Shown piece by piece: positions 10,906 through 21,559 of a DNA stretch of 64,000 nucleotides; the stretch's first letter is position 1, and each line of letters starts with the position of its first letter. The notes under the pieces are model-generated. The model did no database searches, had not been told where the DNA came from, and worked only from the letters and a program-made list of their open reading frames with translations. Source of the DNA: Prorocentrum cordatum (Eukaryota; Sar; Dinophyceae; Prorocentrales; Prorocentraceae); NCBI GenBank assembly GCA_963575745.1, contig CAUYUJ010009391.1, forward strand, positions 358,142 through 422,141. The letters are read 5' to 3'. Made by a program: the position numbers and the translations under genes.

Positions 10906-12364
10906 TCGTGCTGGAGAGCGACCCTGGGCAGCAGGCCAGTTGGTCGTCAACGTCGTTGTCCCGGTCGTCTCCAGGGGCGTCGACCAGGAGCGCGTCGCCA
11001 ACGCCGCCCCCATGCTGCCCTCTGCGCAAGGGGGAAGCTTGGGCAGGCATCGCCGACGAAGTTCGAGCGCTGACCCCGCCGAGAGTAGCCCCCAGAAGGA
11101 GAGAACAGAGGAGCAAGAAGGACGAGGCGAAGGAGGGCGAGGAAGACGAGCAGAAGAGGATTCGCCGGAAGCACGAGGAGGATAACGAGCAGAAGAGGAG
11201 TCGCGGGACGCGCGAGGACGAGGGCGAAAAGGATAAGGATGCTCCCGCCGAGGACGCGACTGCGAAATCGGGCCGGCGACCCCCGCGGGCGGCGCTAGCC
11301 AGAGGGCGGCCGCCGCGGTTTCGGCATCGAGCTGGCGGCGCGCGAGCCCTCGCGACATGCGCGCGGCTTCGGTTTCGAGCCGCCGCGCGGCTGACGACGC
11401 CGCCCCCGGCGACGCCGCCAGAGAATGGACGCGCAGAGGATGACCGGCGAGGGGGCAGAGGGGGGGGGGCATGACCAGAGGAGAGACAGATGAGAAGAGA
11501 GAAGAGGATGAGCATGCGCAGACGAAGTGCAGAGGCAGAGGAGGAGCAGAGTCAGCGCAGAAAGGCAGGGGGGCCAGAAGACGAGCAGTAGGACTACTCG
11601 GAGGGGCACTGGGAGTGCCAGGAGCAGGTCCACTCGCACAAGGGGGGCAAGAGGAAGGAGCACAGCAGGAGGCGCACAGAACTGAAAGCTCAGCGTGGGA
11701 ACGACCGGGACGAGCGCAACTGTGGCGTCGCGCGGGCGCCCGCCCAACGATGGCGCGACTCAGCTCCCTGGGCGACTCCGCGCAGTTCATGGCGAGACAA
11801 GACCCAGCGCCCTGGGCGACCCCGGGCCGCTCTCTTCGGGGCGCATCTTGGCGGAGCCCGCCGCGGGAGTTTAAGAAATGGAGGCCCTGGTGGAGTGCGG
11901 CTTCGGAATCGAGCCGCGGCGCTGGCGTGGGGCCCCTGAGGGAGTTGCGCGCGCGGGGCGCCTCTCTGGTCCCCCCCCCGCGCCCTGGGGTGCCCTGGCG
12001 GAAGTGGCAGCGCGAGGGGCGCGAGGGGGTCGGCATCGCAAAGGGCTCGGGCGCATCGACGAGCATGCCCCCGCGAAGCGTGACCAAATATCACTCCTGG
12101 AAGAGGGGCGATGTTCCTCGATATTGCAAGACCTTGTCCAAGCACGCAGTGCAGAAGTACGGCGAGAAAGATTTGGCGCGTGGCTGCATGTCTGCGAACG
12201 TCATGATAACCAGCTGGATGGTTGGAGACGCCCGCCGCCCCCTGAGCTCTGCATCCAATATGGTCAACCAACTCGAGTTCCCGCACTCCGAGTCGTACGG
12301 CTTTCCGATCAGAATCCAGCGTTGGGGTCGTCACGTTACGAATTTGACGTACAGCAGGGGCCCA
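10906..12364. other. GC-rich region with charged open frames, no recognised gene
   Basis: Arg/Glu/Lys-rich frames (around 11100-11230) and Ala/Pro-rich frames are open on both strands. The phrase GGCTTCGGAATCGAGCC recurs (near 9695 and 11900). At about 12060-12360 a plus-strand frame reads MPPRSVTKYHSWKRGDVPRY and onwards, which looks less biased than its surroundings, but I recognise no family. Left as uncharacterised. Confidence 0.35.
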
Positions 12365-12540
12365 TGCCAAGAAACACCCTGCTTGCCTCCAGGGTACACT
12401 GGGTTTCTTGGGTTTCGATGGTTTTGCTATGGTTTTGCAATGGAAAGCGTGACGTTCTTCCCACACGGGAAACCAATAAACGTCCTGGGGTCTCAGGTTT
12501 AGGTTTCTCGTGGAAGGTTTCTTGTGGTCGGGCCCCTATT
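12365..12540. repeat. dispersed repeat (TTGCCTCCAGGG type), copy 1
   Basis: CTTGCCTCCAGGGTACACTG, GGGTTTCTTG, TTCCCACACGGGAAACCAAT and TCTCGTGGAAGGTTTCTTGT occur in the same order and spacing at 56510-56690. It translates openly (GYTGFLGFRWFCYGFAMESV), but with a repeated partner it is more likely a transposable-element remnant than a gene. Confidence 0.8.
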
Positions 12541-12659
12541 GTACACGCGCGGTCTGTGGGTTAACCAGAACATGTAGCAGTCCAGCCAGGATCCAGCCGT
12601 GGTTGCCAGGACCTCCCAGGAGGCCCCAAACGCCGACCGCGAGGGAAAGGGCAGCGGTC

Positions 12660-13082
12660 CCGGTACTTTTGCTTCCTCCAGGTCTCAGGCTGCGCTCGCC
12701 GCCGCTCGTGCTGCCGCCGCAGTCGCCGCCAGCGCCACAGCCCGCCGCTGCCGCCGCTTCTGCCTCTGCGGTGGTCAACCCGTGGCCTGCCGCCGCCGCC
12801 GTAGCAGTCGCCGTTGCCGTCCCTGCAGCCGCCGCAGCCGTCGCCGTCGCCACCAGCGCCGCCGCCGCGCCACGCGTCGTCGTCGTCGTCGTCGTCGCCC
12901 TCTTCGGCCCTCGCCGCCGGCTCGCAGCCCGCGGCGGAGCCGCCCGCGCGGCGCCCTGGCGCGCGCGCGCGCCGCGGCCCCTTGGGCCGATGGCGGATTT
13001 GCGTCTGGAGCGGCAGGCGAGGACGCCGTCGCCGAAGTCTTCGTCGCCGAAGTCATCGTCGTTGTTGTCGGCGTCGTCGTCG
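12660..13082. repeat. CGC/CGT trinucleotide-rich tract
   Basis: Degenerate GCC, CGC and GTC repeats give Ala- and Arg-rich frames in all directions. Confidence 0.8.
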
Positions 13083-13084
13083 AG

Positions 13085-13170
13085 AGAGTGAGAAAGAGAG
13101 AGAGAGAGAGAGAAAGAAAGAAAGAAAGAGAAATGGAGAGAGGGAGAGAGGGAGAGAGGGAGAGGAGCTC
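13085..13170. repeat. (GA)n tract
   Basis: GAGAGA and GAAAGAAAG runs, ending in GGGAGA hexamer repeats. Confidence 0.9.
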
Positions 13171-13464
13171 GTCCAGACGGGGCTGGCGCCTGCTGGCGGT
13201 GCTTCACAGGCGCTGGTCCGGGCCCGCCGCGTGGCGCTGGCGACGGGGCTCTGGGTCGTGTTCTCCCGCGGCCCCGCCGCGGCCGATTTGGCTCCGCTGG
13301 GTCGCCTGCTGTTGGGGGCTGGGACATGACCGCCACCGCAACCGCCATCGCTCAATGTGCAGTGGGCATCCTTCGGAGTAGGTTCGCGGGCCCGAAGCGT
13401 TCAACATAGTACGCACACTGCTTCGGGTGACCGCCCGCATACCTAGATTGCAGCCGCAGGATCT

Positions 13465-13750
13465 GACAATACCACCGATACACCGAAAAACCGATCACCT
13501 ATTTCGGTTGATCGGTTGATCGGTTTATCAACCGATAAACCGATATGATTATATTGGCTTATCGGTTGATAAACCGATCAGCCGATCAACCGATAAATTG
13601 ACTCATCGCAAGCGTGTCCAAATCTCAGTGCAGTATGACTCTATCGGTTTATCGGTTTATCGGTGTGCGTCTCCGTTTACCAGTGTATCGGCCTGTCGGT
13701 TTACCAGTTTATCGGTTGATCGGTTTATCGGGTTATCGGTTTATCGGCTC
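13465..13750. repeat. palindromic ATCGGTTTATCGGTT array
   Basis: Many copies of ATCGGTTTATC/ATCGGTTGATC occur, together with their complement AACCGATAAACC. The left half (13465-13590) can fold as long hairpins, for example around 13510-13545. The right half (13640-13748) is mostly one orientation. It is AT-richer than its surroundings. Confidence 0.9.
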
Positions 13751-13889
13751 GGAGTTGTCGTAGTTGCCTGAGTGGTAATCCGTCGAACTCTTTCTGCGGA
13801 ATCCTGGAGAATCATTTGGACCGCTCCGAGTGGTAATCCTTCTGAATCTTTCTGATGATTCGTTTGTCCTGAAGAACTCTCGGGGATCC

Positions 13890-14290
13890 CAAGAAATCCT
13901 TACAATAACTATTACTACTACATCCACAACCATAACAGCTAGTACTACTACTCATGTGTTACTACCGTTTCCGCTGCTGTCACCAGTGTTACAAAAAATA
14001 CGATTCCCATGTGTTACTATCGTTACTGCTCTTGTTACGGGTGCTGATACAACAACAGTTGCAATCACTCATACGCTCAGCATTAGCACATCCACACATA
14101 CTTTTGTTACTGGTTCAACTACTAATGCAGCTTCAACTACTATTGCGATCACAACTCCAACCACACTTATTCTTGAGGCTATCGCAACTATGCGCATGCT
14201 TTAAACGATCGTTGCGGTTATGGCTATTTCTAATAGTACAAATGCTAAACGTACGACTACGGCACCAGCAAACATTATCTAATCGCTTCG
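13890..14290. repeat. degenerate TAC/ACT-rich low-complexity DNA
   Basis: Irregular ACTACT, TTACTAC and CATGTGTTACTA(C/T)CGTT units. Similar boxes lead into the (ACT)n tract at 15630. Confidence 0.7.
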
Positions 14291-14379
14291 CTCATTCCGC
14301 CGGCCCATGTCACCTCCCTCATCTCTACCGTTTGCCCGAGGGATCGTTGTCAATGCGGCGCTGCTGGGGTATCTCGGCA

Positions 14380-15360
14380 GTCGTTTCGGGAGTCTCTTGG
14401 AGGCAGTTTTGAAGCCTCTTGTGGTTTCTTGGGGGCCGTTTCGTGCCCTGGGGGGTTATTCAATCGTTTTGCTCACTCCGTTGGCCCGTATTGTATGATT
14501 GCTACTGTTTCCGCGCGGGCTCGGGGCCATTTCGGCGCCGCCGGAAGAAGGAAGATGAGGATGGGGTGGGGGAGGGGAGGAGGAGGGGAGGAGGAGAAGG
14601 AACGGAGGAGGATGAAGATAACTATGAGGAGGAGGAGGAGGAGGAGGAAGCGAACAGGGCGGAGGAGGAAGCCTCTCGATGGCATCTTGCGGCGCTCGTG
14701 GGGCCAAACAGGGCCGTCGTCCAGATGCTTCGTTGGGAGGCCCTGGGGTCTGTTGAGAGGCCGTTCGGGGGCGCCTGGGAGACATTGTTGAAGCCTTGTA
14801 GGGCCTCTTTTGAGCCTCCTTGGAGCCTCCTGGGGTCTCTTGGGGGCCTCTTGGCGGCATCTTGGGCCATCTTGGGGGCCTCTCGCGGCCTCCTGGGGCC
14901 CTCTTGGGGCGGAAGGCTTGAGGTTTCGGTTCGTGGTCCCCATCTTGGGCCCCTCTTGGGGCCGTCTTGGGGCTCTCTTGGGCCGTCTTGGGCGTCTCTA
15001 GGGCCGTCTCGGGGCTCGTTTGGGCTCTCTGGGGGCTTTCTTGGGAGCCTCTTGAGTCGTCTTCGTGCGCTCTTGGGGGCCTCTTGGGCCGTCTTGGAGC
15101 ATCGGAAAGCCGAAAATGCGACAAGGCCAAAATCCTCCCAAAACCATCGTAAAATTGATGATTGTGGCCTCTCGAGGCGCTCTTGTGAGGCCTCTTGGAG
15201 GCCACTTGGAGCGTCTTGGCGGCTTCTTGGGCCGTCTTGAGATCATCTTCGGCGTCTTGGAGCGTCCTTTGGGCGTCTCGTGGGCCTCTTGGGCAGTCTT
15301 GGGGGCCTCTTGGGGCCCTCTTGGCGCGCTCTGGGGGGCCTGAGAGGCCGCACCCAGGAG
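14380..15360. repeat. GASWAVLG-type array with internal GGA tract
   Basis: Same family as 3900-5085. It contains a GGA run at 14560-14655 and one AT-rich box near 15118-15165 (CCAAAACCATCGTAAAATTG). Long ORFs on both strands are shadows of the repeat. Confidence 0.85.
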
Positions 15361-15377
15361 GAAAACCATCTCTGAGT

Positions 15378-15416
15378 AGACCTTCCCGGGACCTTCCCGG
15401 GACCTTCCCGGGCTGC
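15378..15416. repeat. GACCTTCCCGG short tandem repeat
   Basis: Three perfect 11-bp units. Confidence 0.9.
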
Positions 15417-15629
15417 GGTCGGGGTACTTTTCGCCGGGGGACCCCCAGGGGCCGCCCCGCGCGCCCGAACTAGAAGAATTGTGAACCAGTTACCACAGAT
15501 CTGAGCACGCCTCTGGCCCGTTCGGCCGGCGAATTGTGGCTACCGTTGCGATGCACATGTGTTGTTCTCGTGGTTGCTATTGTTATTCGTACGAGCACAG
15601 CTGTTAGAACTACTACTGCTCCTAATGCG

Positions 15630-15885
<256 letters not shown>

Positions 15886-16029
15886 TTGATATCGCTACCA
15901 CAACTATTTCTATGGGTATTTGTAAAGCTACAACGAGGATGCGGATGCTGATGATACTACTGCTGCTGCTGATGATGAGGATGATGAGGATAAACATGAT
16001 GATGAAACAAGATGATGAGCATTATGAAC

Positions 16030-16150
16030 ATGATACTGAAGGGGTGGAGGAGGGGAGGAGGAAGACGAGCAGGAGGAGGGGGTGAGGCGGAGGGAAGAGG
16101 AAGAGGGGGAGGATAAAGGAAGAGGAGGAGGAGGGAAGAGGACAACGAGG
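16030..16150. repeat. GGA-rich tract
   Basis: Imperfect GGA/GAA run that precedes the first copy of the 16171/16671 direct repeat. Confidence 0.85.
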
Positions 16151-16170
16151 AGCGGGAGGAGGAGGCCTTC

Positions 16171-16345
16171 GGCGGCTGTCTGAGACTCGGTCACCCCAGG
16201 GGCGCGCAGAGAATCTTGCTTCGCGCGTCGCGGCCTGGGCTAGAGAGCTGGCATCCTTCAAGGTGGCCTCGCGATGGCCTCGCGAGGGCGCGAAGATGTC
16301 CGTGCGTCGCGCTGCCGCCGTCGCCGGTGCCGCCGCTGTCGCCGC
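16171..16345. repeat. direct repeat copy 1 bracketing a GGA tract
   Basis: GGCGGCTGTCTGAGACTCGG ... GATGGCCTCGCGAGGGCGCG recurs at 16671-16790 (GGCGACTGTCGGGGACCCGG ... GATGGCGTCGCGAGGGCGCG). Each copy starts where a GGA tract ends. Confidence 0.8.
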
Positions 16346-16399
16346 CGCCGTCGCCGCCGTCGCTGCGCCTGCGCGCGCGCCCACGCCCGCGCGTGGCTG

Positions 16400-16670
16400 G
16401 GAGGATGATGGCGAGGATGGTGAGGAGGAAAAGGGGGAGGAGGAGCAGGAGGAGGATGAGGAGCGTGCGGAGAGGAGTAGGAGTAGGATGAGGAGGACGA
16501 GGAGGACGAGGAGGACGAGGAGAAGGAAGAGGAGGAGGAGGAGGAGGAGGAGGAAGAGGAGGACGAGGAGGAGGAGGAGGAGGTGGAGGAGGAGGAGGAG
16601 GAGGGGGGGAGGAGTGGGAGGAGGATGACGAGGAGGAGGAGGATGACGAGGAGGGGGAAGAGGAAGGTTT
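16400..16670. repeat. (GGA)n purine tract
   Basis: GGA/GAC repeats between the two direct repeats. Open frames are Glu/Arg-rich. Confidence 0.93.
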
Positions 16671-16790
16671 TGGCGACTGTCGGGGACCCGGTCACCCCCA
16701 GGGGCGCGAAGATAATCGTGCTTCGCACGTCTACCCTCTGAGATGGCCTCGCGATGGCGTCGCGAGGGCGCGAAGATAACTGTGCGTCGC
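16671..16790. repeat. direct repeat copy 2
   Basis: Partner of 16171-16345, about 500 bp downstream in the same orientation. Confidence 0.8.
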
Positions 16791-16959
16791 TCTTCCTTCC
16801 TCTCCCCTTTTGTCGTCGCCGTCGCCTTGTCGCCGTCGCCGTCGCCGCTGCCGTCGCTGGGCCGCCGCTGTCGCCGCCGTCGCTTTGACGGCGACGGGGG
16901 GGTATTTGATGTCAAAGCCAGGGTTCAAGCAGCGGCGAAGCGCCTTGGCTCGCCTATAG

Positions 16960-17125
16960 CCCTACCGAAATGTTAGAAGAACCTTTTGTGGTTCCCACGA
17001 AATGTTTTTGGAACACTTATGGCTGGGAGTGTCTTGTTTTTAACACATCGGGTTTATGTTTTAAGAACAGTGTTTGTGTTCGTAGAACAATTTGGGGTTC
17101 TAAGAACATGTCGTGGTAGGACTAT
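16960..17125. other. AT-richer patch, no gene
   Basis: Contains repeated GTTC/AGAAC boxes (AGAACAGTGTTTGTGTTCG, GGGGTTCTAAGAAC) that could form weak hairpins. No feature type can be supported. Confidence 0.35.
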
Positions 17126-17489
17126 AGGAATGCCGGGACGGTCGGTCCCTGCTCAAAGGGTACGGCGGTGGGCATGTGGTGTGACAGCTAGGGTACGTGG
17201 GCCCGCCCCCCCCCTCATCTCCCCCCTCCCCTCTCCCATCGTATTGGGGAAGATCGCATGTGCTCTCTCCTCCTCCTCCTCCCCCTCCTCTTCCTCCTGG
17301 TCTTCCCCCGCCTCCTCCCTCTTCCCTGGGTCTTAGCCGTGTCAGGTCTTAGCGTTATATTGGCAAAGAATGTTATGTCCGACCCTTCGGGATTGAGGAC
17401 TGAGGTTCGGAAGATCCAGCAAGGGAGCTGGTGACAGTACAATTCGCGCCCGAGGGCGCGGTGGCGGATAAGGGGGCCGGTACCGCGCC

Positions 17490-17690
17490 TCCCGGCTTCC
17501 CGTGGGGCCCCGAAGACGCCCAAGGACAGCCCAAGACGACCACAAGGAGCCCCCAGAACGTAAAGAACGGCCCAACACGCTCCCGCGCAGCCCGAGACAT
17601 CCTTCCGACGGCTCTCCAGGCCTCCAGGAGGCCTCCAGAACCTCCAGGGGGTCCGGAAGATCCCAACTCCCTAAGGGGCCTGGCTGACAG
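17490..17690. repeat. CCAAGACGACC proline-type array, short
   Basis: Short, diverged member of the PQDGPK/GASWAVLG family. Confidence 0.6.
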
Positions 17691-17964
17691 CGCCGAACAG
17701 CGCGGAGGACTTGGAACAAAAATAGACATCCCACAATTACATTTTTTTTTCCAAGTTTGGCCCCGGGTCTACTCTTGACCCCCCTCAACTCCCCGTTGAA
17801 TACCTACAAGAAATTAATAATTTCTGCGTTTCCGCACTCCCCCTTCTATACGATTCCGAGGCTTGCGCAGGGCCTCCAAGGGAGTCCCTGGACGCAAGCC
17901 TATCAAGCCTAGCTAGAACTTGAGCGCGCGCGAAGCGCGCGCTGTTTTTTGTTTGTTTGCTTGT

Positions 17965-17985
17965 GTATATATATATATATGTATA

Positions 17986-18026
<41 letters not shown>

Positions 18027-18070
18027 GCGCTGGCGTATTCCCCCCCTGCTGAAATCGACCGTTCCGTTCC
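17965..18070 (-). repeat. (TA)n microsatellite with conserved flank, copy 1
   Basis: A TATA run at 17965-18024 adjoins CGTATTCCCCCCCTGCTGAA and ATCGACCGTTCC. The reverse complement of the same flank (TTTCAGCAGGGGGGAATACG) adjoins another TA run at 27548-27600, so TA tract and flank form one dispersed element. Confidence 0.85.
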
Positions 18071-18141
18071 CAACGAAATTGACGATGTTGCATGATGTCA
18101 ACCAAGCAATGCTCACCACCCCGTCTAGACCGCCGCGGCTG

Positions 18142-18662
18142 CTAGTCAGAGCAGCCTGTTCTGCCACGGGCCCCGTTGGCACACGAGAGGCCCATGCTCT
18201 CAACAGTGCCGCCCACGTTCACGTAGAACACGCACTCCTCCATCTCCAGCGCGTCCAGCTGCAACTGGCCGTAGCGCTGGCGGTTCCACCCTTTCAGCCG
18301 AGAGTTTTCAGACTCGGCGTCGTTGGTGTGGAAGCCAGTGGCGGGGTCGCGGTAGTTCTCCTCGTGAACGACGGGCGGGGCGCTCTTGTAGCCCAGGGCC
18401 TTCACGGCAGCGGTGGAGGACGTCCAGCCGTCGTGGACCAGGAAAGTGCCCGTCTTGATCTCCCCCAGGCCACGCGGCGCGCCGTGCTGCGCACCTGCCG
18501 CCCGCGGAAGAAGTCGATAAGCAATCATCTTGTTCTGCTTCTCGTGCGTGCACACGGTCTTCCCGAGCCCGACGCGGATCGCCAGCCACAGCCACCGCCC
18601 AGCATTCTTCAGGTTTGCCGCGGGCTTCTTCGCCACCCTCGCAGCCGCGCTTGCAGCTTGCT
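18142..18662 (-). pseudogene. C-terminal fragment of an ISXO2/IS1595 (Merlin)-like DDE transposase
   Basis: The minus-strand frame is bounded upstream by a TAG near 18662. It reads GRWLWLAIRVGLGKTV, TYRLLP-like AYRLLPRAAG, then GTFLVHDGWTSSTAAVKALG and PPVVHEENYRDPATGFHTN. It continues with DAESENSRLKGWNRQRYG and EECVFYVNVGG. The D of VHDGW and the N-x(2)-ES of the HTNDAES box match the second Asp and third acidic positions of the ISXO2-like catalytic domain. The first catalytic region and the N-terminal zinc ribbon are absent, so the gene is truncated or its 5' exons are not recognisable here. No terminal inverted repeats were found. It ends about 170 bp before the acidic repeat array, in the opposite orientation. 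Confidence 0.65.
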
Positions 18663-18829
18663 ACCCGCGTGGATTGAGTTCAAAGCGCTGCAGACACCTG
18701 AGGGCGACAGCACTGGCAAAAGGTGATTGGTAATAGTAGTAGTAGCGGTGGTGGTGGTGGTGGTGGTTCGTTCCTGATGGCCCTGGTGGGCTCCCCCCCA
18801 CCAGAGTTTCTTGGTTGGGTCTCCTACAA

Positions 18830-19253
18830 GATGCTGCCGATGACGATGGTGATGACGAGTATAGTAGTCAAGATGCTGTCGATGACGTTGCTGATGACAT
18901 GCACCAGCCTGAAGATAGTATCGATTATGATGACGAGTATTACTCTCAAGAAGCTGTCGATGACAATGGTGGTGACGAGCATGTGTTTCACGACAGTGCC
19001 GATGACGACGGTGATGACGAGTGTTGTAGCCACGATGTTGTCGATGACGATGTTGATGACATGCATCAGCCTGACGATAGTATCGATGACGATGCTGATG
19101 ACGAGTATGACTGTCAAGATTCTGTCGGTAACACTGGCGGTAAAGAGCATGTGTTTCAAGACAGTGCCGATGACGATGGTGATGACGAGTATGGTAGTCA
19201 AGATGCTGTCGATGACGATGCTGATGAAATGCATCAGCCTGAAGATCGTATCG
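18830..19253 (+). repeat. acidic 42-bp module array, left part
   Basis: About ten tandem modules of 14 codons, such as SQDAVDDDADDMHQ, PEDSIDDDADDEYY, SQEAVDDNGGDEHV and FQDSADDDGDDEYG. They follow each other in fixed order, giving a 168-bp higher-order unit. One module is shortened by two codons (PEDSIDYDDEYY) without losing the frame. The array stops at GCCTGAAGATCGTATCG (19237-19253), where the LINE begins, and resumes in register at 26251. Two other frames are also open (MTMVMTS type on plus, a Val/Ile-rich frame on minus). Whether a protein is made is unproven, but the frame-preserving indels favour the acidic frame. Confidence 0.85.
19237..19253. other. left target-site duplication of the LINE
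   Basis: GCCTGAAGATCGTATCG. It matches 26251-26267 (GCCTGAAAATAGTATCG) at 15 of 17 positions, and both belong to the same place in the acidic repeat unit. Confidence 0.8.
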
Positions 19254-19280
19254 TTGGCTCAAGGTATCCTGAGGCTCAAG
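19254..19280 (+). other. tandem spliced-leader relic at the LINE 5' end
   Basis: TTGGCTCAAG (19254-19263) is followed by GTATCCTGAGGCTCAAG (19264-19280). The dinoflagellate spliced leader ends in CCATTTTGGCTCAAG. The first block is its exact last ten bases, and the second fits a decayed older copy. This suggests the inserted RNA had been trans-spliced, and more than once over its history. Confidence 0.6.
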
Positions 19281-19391
19281 AGCCAGCGACTCAGAGCAAG
19301 CGACGCCACCGCCTACCTACCGCCAGGGCCCATCGGCACCCCAAAGTGCTGGCCCCCTGGCAGCATTCTTCTCTCGCTGCATCTGCGCGCG

Positions 19392-19484
19392 ATGCCTTTC
19401 TGCCAGGTGTGCTCGAGCAGTGGCGTTGCGGGTGACGCGATCCCGGGATCGGCCTTCTGCGCTGCTCACGGGGCTCAGTCATGA
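19392..19484 (+). pseudogene. LINE 5' ORF, zinc-finger-like
   Basis: MPFCQVCSSSGVAGD ... FCAAHGAQS contains a C-x2-C ... C-x2-H arrangement near the 5' end of the LINE. It ends at a TGA that overlaps the ATG of the next ORF (ATGA at 19481-19484), which could allow re-initiation or reflect a one-base frameshift in a longer ORF1. The true start is unclear because the frame stays open into the acidic repeat upstream. Confidence 0.45.
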
Positions 19485-20110
19485 ACTCGGATACTCAGGG
19501 ACTCCATGTGACTATGCCGGCGGCGTATGCGGACTTACTGGTCTTGCTGAACAAGCTCGGGTACAAATTTGAACAGAATGACCATTGGACCTCACTCGGC
19601 TTCGCTAGACTGGAGGGGCCTGACCCGACGGCCGTCGACATTATCGCTCGTGGCCGGGCAGCGCTGACCTTGGTATCTCTTGCTGCTTCCCCGGTTTGGC
19701 TCCCAGCGGACGTCCAGAAGGCCTATGCCTTGCGCGTCCAGGTGACGGCCGCAGTCCATCGCTGCGAGACAGAACTGACAGCTGTTCTATCCGAGTGGCG
19801 TCGTGTCAAGGCGAGCAAGCTGCCGGTGTACAGGGAACTCGGGCTCGAGGCGTTGCGGGCCATCCAGGGGTGCGTGAACTTCCCCAACGTGAGCATCTAC
19901 ACGCAGCTCTCCGATGTGCTTCGGGCGAGGAACCCTATGGTTAAGGACAAGACGGTCGCCAGGGCTGCTGCCGCTCTCGCGGAGAAAGGCAACGACACTT
20001 TGTTGGATCAGCTGATCGGCCAGACCGCCGTCATGTGGACTCCCAGCGACCACAACGCCCTTACCCGCCTTTTTGGTCTTTCTTCCGCCGCTCCTCTCAC
20101 ACGCAATGCC
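19481..20110 (+). pseudogene. LINE ORF, unknown N-terminal domain
   Basis: From the ATG at 19481 the frame gives a balanced protein (MNSDTQGLHVTMPAAYADLL, then LRAIQGCVNFPNVSIYTQLS and KGNDTLLDQLIGQTAVMW). After about residue 200 it turns into Ser/Arg-rich nonsense, which marks a frameshift near 20100. A tract such as LLNKLGYKFEQNDHWTSLGF suggests a folded domain, but I recognise no family. Position in the element points to an ORF1-like nucleic-acid-binding role, which is inference. Confidence 0.55.
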
Positions 20111-21297
20111 CAGATTCGCTCGTCATGGTCTCCACGGTCCCCGTCACGAGCGGCCTCACCACCGTCACGAACATCACCGACCTCTGCTTCTTCCCCCTGC
20201 TGTCCGAGACGTGGCTGCCTATTGTCAAGGACGTTGTCTTCATCTCTTTCCCCTTCGAAATGGTGCTCCCTACGGTGTCGGGTTTCCCACGAGTTGGGCG
20301 ACAGGGACTGGCCCTCTTTTTCCTCCAGCAGGGCGGCCACCGGAGCATCCCCCGCATGCTTGACACGACTCCGTTGTTCCAAGTGGACGAAGTCAAGGCG
20401 TTCACGTTCGATCTGTTGGCGGACTCCTTGCATCAGTTCTTGGCGCTCACCGCTCTACCCCTGCTTGCGGGTGTGCAGTTCCGATGCCACCGGCGGAGCC
20501 CTCTGAGCACGGCGGAAATGCCCCGTGTGGCTATCGACATGGTCTTCCCAGGCTTTTTCACGGACTTCGATCTCACCACTTGCGTACAGACGCTCCGTCG
20601 CGTCCACCTGCCGACCTCGACATTCTTCGGCCCCAAGGGCCTTGCTGCAGATGCCGATTCCTTCATCTTGGAGTGCAACGGCGAAGGCGTCTTCCACCAT
20701 TACTGGACGCTGTGCAGCCAGATGTCCGTGCTCTCCAAAACGAGGTTCCTGGTCATCTCCGAGGCTTCGGCGGAGACGTGGACCTCAGCGATGGACAACG
20801 TCTACCAGCAGGATCCTGGCAACGCCGCGTCCCGCCTCAAGCATCGCCCCTCGCGATTCGGCGGCCGGGTGATTGCGTCCCCAGCTGCGCTTGCCCCCCG
20901 GGTTGCTGCGGCAAAACGCCGTGCGGCCAAGGGCTCCTCCCTCGCCGACTACACCGCTGAGGTCACAGTCAGGGGGGAGTTGGGCCTTCAAGACGCCGCG
21001 GTTCTGCACCGATTGATGGACCATGCTTGCGAGGCGTCTGGCCTTTCACTTATGCGAGCTGCGGACGCGGAGAATCCCCGCCCAGGGGAATATTACCACG
21101 CCGCTTCCCGAGATCCTTCGGCACCAGCCGGCGTGGTCAAGGTCATTGCCAAGAGCAGGGAGGACGTTTGCAAGCTCTACACGGCTCTGCACAATCAGGC
21201 GATCCAGGTCGGCCAGGACATGGTGGGATCCCAGGTGGCTAATGACTTCATCGACCTTGCAGTGGAGTCGGGAAACGACCCGAGGGCGCGGGCCTAG
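20095..21297 (+). pseudogene. LINE ORF continuation, unknown domain
   Basis: This is the next frame (-1 relative to the previous ORF). It reads TVPVTSGLTTVTNITDLCFF, FDLLADSLHQFLALTALPLL, HHYWTLCSQMSVLSKTRFLV, and near the C-terminus GVVKVIAKSREDVCKLYTAL. The last part could be a small RNA-binding fold, but this cannot be verified by eye. It ends at a TAG (21295-21297). The frame after the TAG is open but biased, and the endonuclease lies in the following frame. Confidence 0.5.
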
Positions 21298-21559
21298 GTG
21301 CCCCCCGCGCTCGCCGAGGGCATGGGCACCTTGCTACAGGGGCGAGGTCGGTGGCCGACCTCGGAATTCAGTGCATCGATTCGCTGGGCTTCTTGGGCTT
21401 CGTTGTGCTGGTCGTCTTCAGTTCAGCGCCCACGTGGGCCGTCCTGGACCGTCCACGCCGTCGCGCGAGGGCCGCCGGACTGCTTCGCTCACGTCCCGCT
21501 GCTGCTCTTCCTTGCCATGTCGTTCTTCGCCCTACTCCCAGAGCGCCCGCATTCGTTCT

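Noticed and set aside
11100-11250. Arg/Glu/Lys-rich frame as an SR-like splicing protein
   Set aside because: No RS dipeptide pattern or RRM. Several frames are equally open in GC-rich DNA.
10396-12087. 563-codon minus-strand ORF over the gag and downstream GC-rich region
   Set aside because: It is antisense to the recognisable gag and consists of Ala/Ser/Arg-rich low-complexity sequence.
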